From Paratinospora sagittata (lineage: Eukaryota; Streptophyta; Magnoliopsida; Ranunculales; Menispermaceae), in assembly GCA_035771175.1 (NCBI GenBank), contig CM069605.1:23266288-23330287 (forward strand): a DNA stretch of 64,000 nt. The letters run 5' to 3'. The first letter of the stretch is position 1; the number at the start of each line of letters is the position of its first letter. The notes beneath the pieces are model-generated. The model was not told where the DNA came from. It ran no database searches and worked only from the letters and a program-made list of their open reading frames with translations. Below, one piece after another: positions 63,711-64,000 of the stretch. The translations under genes were made by a program, and so were the position numbers.

Positions 63711-64000
63711 GAGACCACTTCCTACACTTACAGTTTAAAACAAAGGATAGCCTCTGCAAATCTAAGCACAAAAGGAATAAAATGAAGAACTTGCTGAACA
63801 ATGACGTTATCATCAAGACAGATTGCAATTTTGATTCAATTCGAGGCTTCTTCTCTTGGAAAACTCTTTGGAAAGCTCAATCTAACTTGCAAAAATCATG
63901 TGTGTTGTATTTTTGAAAATCAGAGAATGAGTGTTTTATAAAATTAGAAGTTGCAAGTTAAAGAGCAAGAGAGTACAAAACGATTTGAATTCAAAACATT
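63711..64000. repeat. satellite monomer M53, partial, type c
   Basis: The first 290 bp of a c monomer (CCTACACTTACAG), cut by the window edge before the length-deciding indel. Confidence 0.93.

Larger units (their letters stand above)
4361..64000. repeat. 1.14-kb satellite array, 52 monomers plus 290 bp
   Basis: A head-to-tail array with no interruption and no inverted copy. The phase is set at GAGACCACTTC, the junction with the LTR. Lengths are 1147 bp (23 L monomers, two of them 1146) and 1137 bp (29 S monomers, one 1135). The indel lies about 335 bp into the monomer: L has GGCGTGCGAGACAATGGG, S has GGCATGGG, GGACATGGG or GGCGTGGG. The monomer is AT-rich with a GC-richer dyad cluster near its middle. 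Both strands hold conserved short open frames without an ATG at their start; I regard these as by-products. I recognise no known repeat family. Arrays with kilobase monomers are known from plant centromeric and pericentromeric heterochromatin, but location is inference here. The array continues past base 64000. Confidence 0.97.
55742..64000. repeat. d-c dimer block, 2274 bp period (M46-M53)
   Basis: Type d (M46, M48, M50, right half of M52) has CATATTGGTATAAG and CATCAGTTTTTC; M46, M48 and M50 also have AATAAAAATAACC and GCTAATGCC. Type c (M47, M49, M51, M53) has CCTACACTTACAG; M47, M49 and M51 also have TTTTGGACATGGG and AAACAGTG, while M53 is cut off before those sites. M48-M49 and M50-M51 differ at only about four places that I can see, so this is the most recently amplified part of the window. 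Confidence 0.85.

Noticed and set aside
4361..64000. CRISPR-like or phage array
   Set aside because: Units are 1.14 kb and nearly identical throughout, with no spacer pattern or cas genes, and the neighbouring element is a plant-type retrotransposon.
4361..64000. Ribosomal intergenic-spacer repeats
   Set aside because: No rRNA coding sequence occurs in 64 kb, and the array lacks the alternation of genes and spacers that rDNA shows.

Overview
The window looks like plant nuclear DNA. Two things point there: an LTR retrotransposon fragment with a plant-type initiator-Met tRNA primer-binding site and an ORF resembling the 'putative plant transposon protein' family, and a very long AT-rich satellite array. 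I see no bacterial operon, tRNA, rRNA, CRISPR or ordinary host gene, and I cannot name the species.

Layout. (1) 1-4360 is the 5' part of an LTR retrotransposon lying on the minus strand and running off the left edge. Read in its own direction it has a 1503-bp 5' LTR (4360 down to 2858, TG...CA ends), then a 12-nt tRNA-iMet primer-binding site (2852-2841), a 1.1-kb repeat-rich leader full of A-tracts, and one ORF of 530 codons (1755-163). The LTR holds a 15-copy, 20-21 bp minisatellite immediately upstream of a TATA box. Each unit carries GAACGTTC, which has the form of a heat-shock-element pair (GAAnnTTC) and also contains the AACGTT bZIP core. (2) 4361-64000 (59.6 kb, to the right edge) is one uninterrupted head-to-tail satellite of about 1.14 kb. 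It has 52 full monomers plus 290 bp of a 53rd, numbered M1-M53 here with the phase set at the LTR junction. The retrotransposon inserted into this array; the junction is exact to the base, and the predicted target-site duplication is GAGAC.

The satellite has two length classes, L = 1147 bp (23 copies, two of them 1 bp short) and S = 1137 bp (29 copies, one 2 bp short), separated by a 10-bp indel. Shared variants resolve recurring monomer types: e (left end), a, b, A, B, c, d. The array is a chain of locally amplified higher-order blocks: ten e monomers (M1-M10); a dimer block (M11-M14); a single M15; an a-b dimer block, five times (M16-M25); a 4558-bp tetramer A-B-b-a, three times (M26-M37); a mixed stretch (M38-M45); and a 2274-bp d-c dimer block (M46-M53). 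Several monomers are mosaics, suggesting unequal crossing-over plus gene conversion. Each monomer has six copies of a GC-rich dyad, best form ATAGCGCGCTAT, within about 280 bp. This is the most function-like element I can see in the satellite.

Limits: monomer comparisons were made by eye. No alignment, database search, coverage or methylation data were available. A centromeric or heterochromatic location is an inference.
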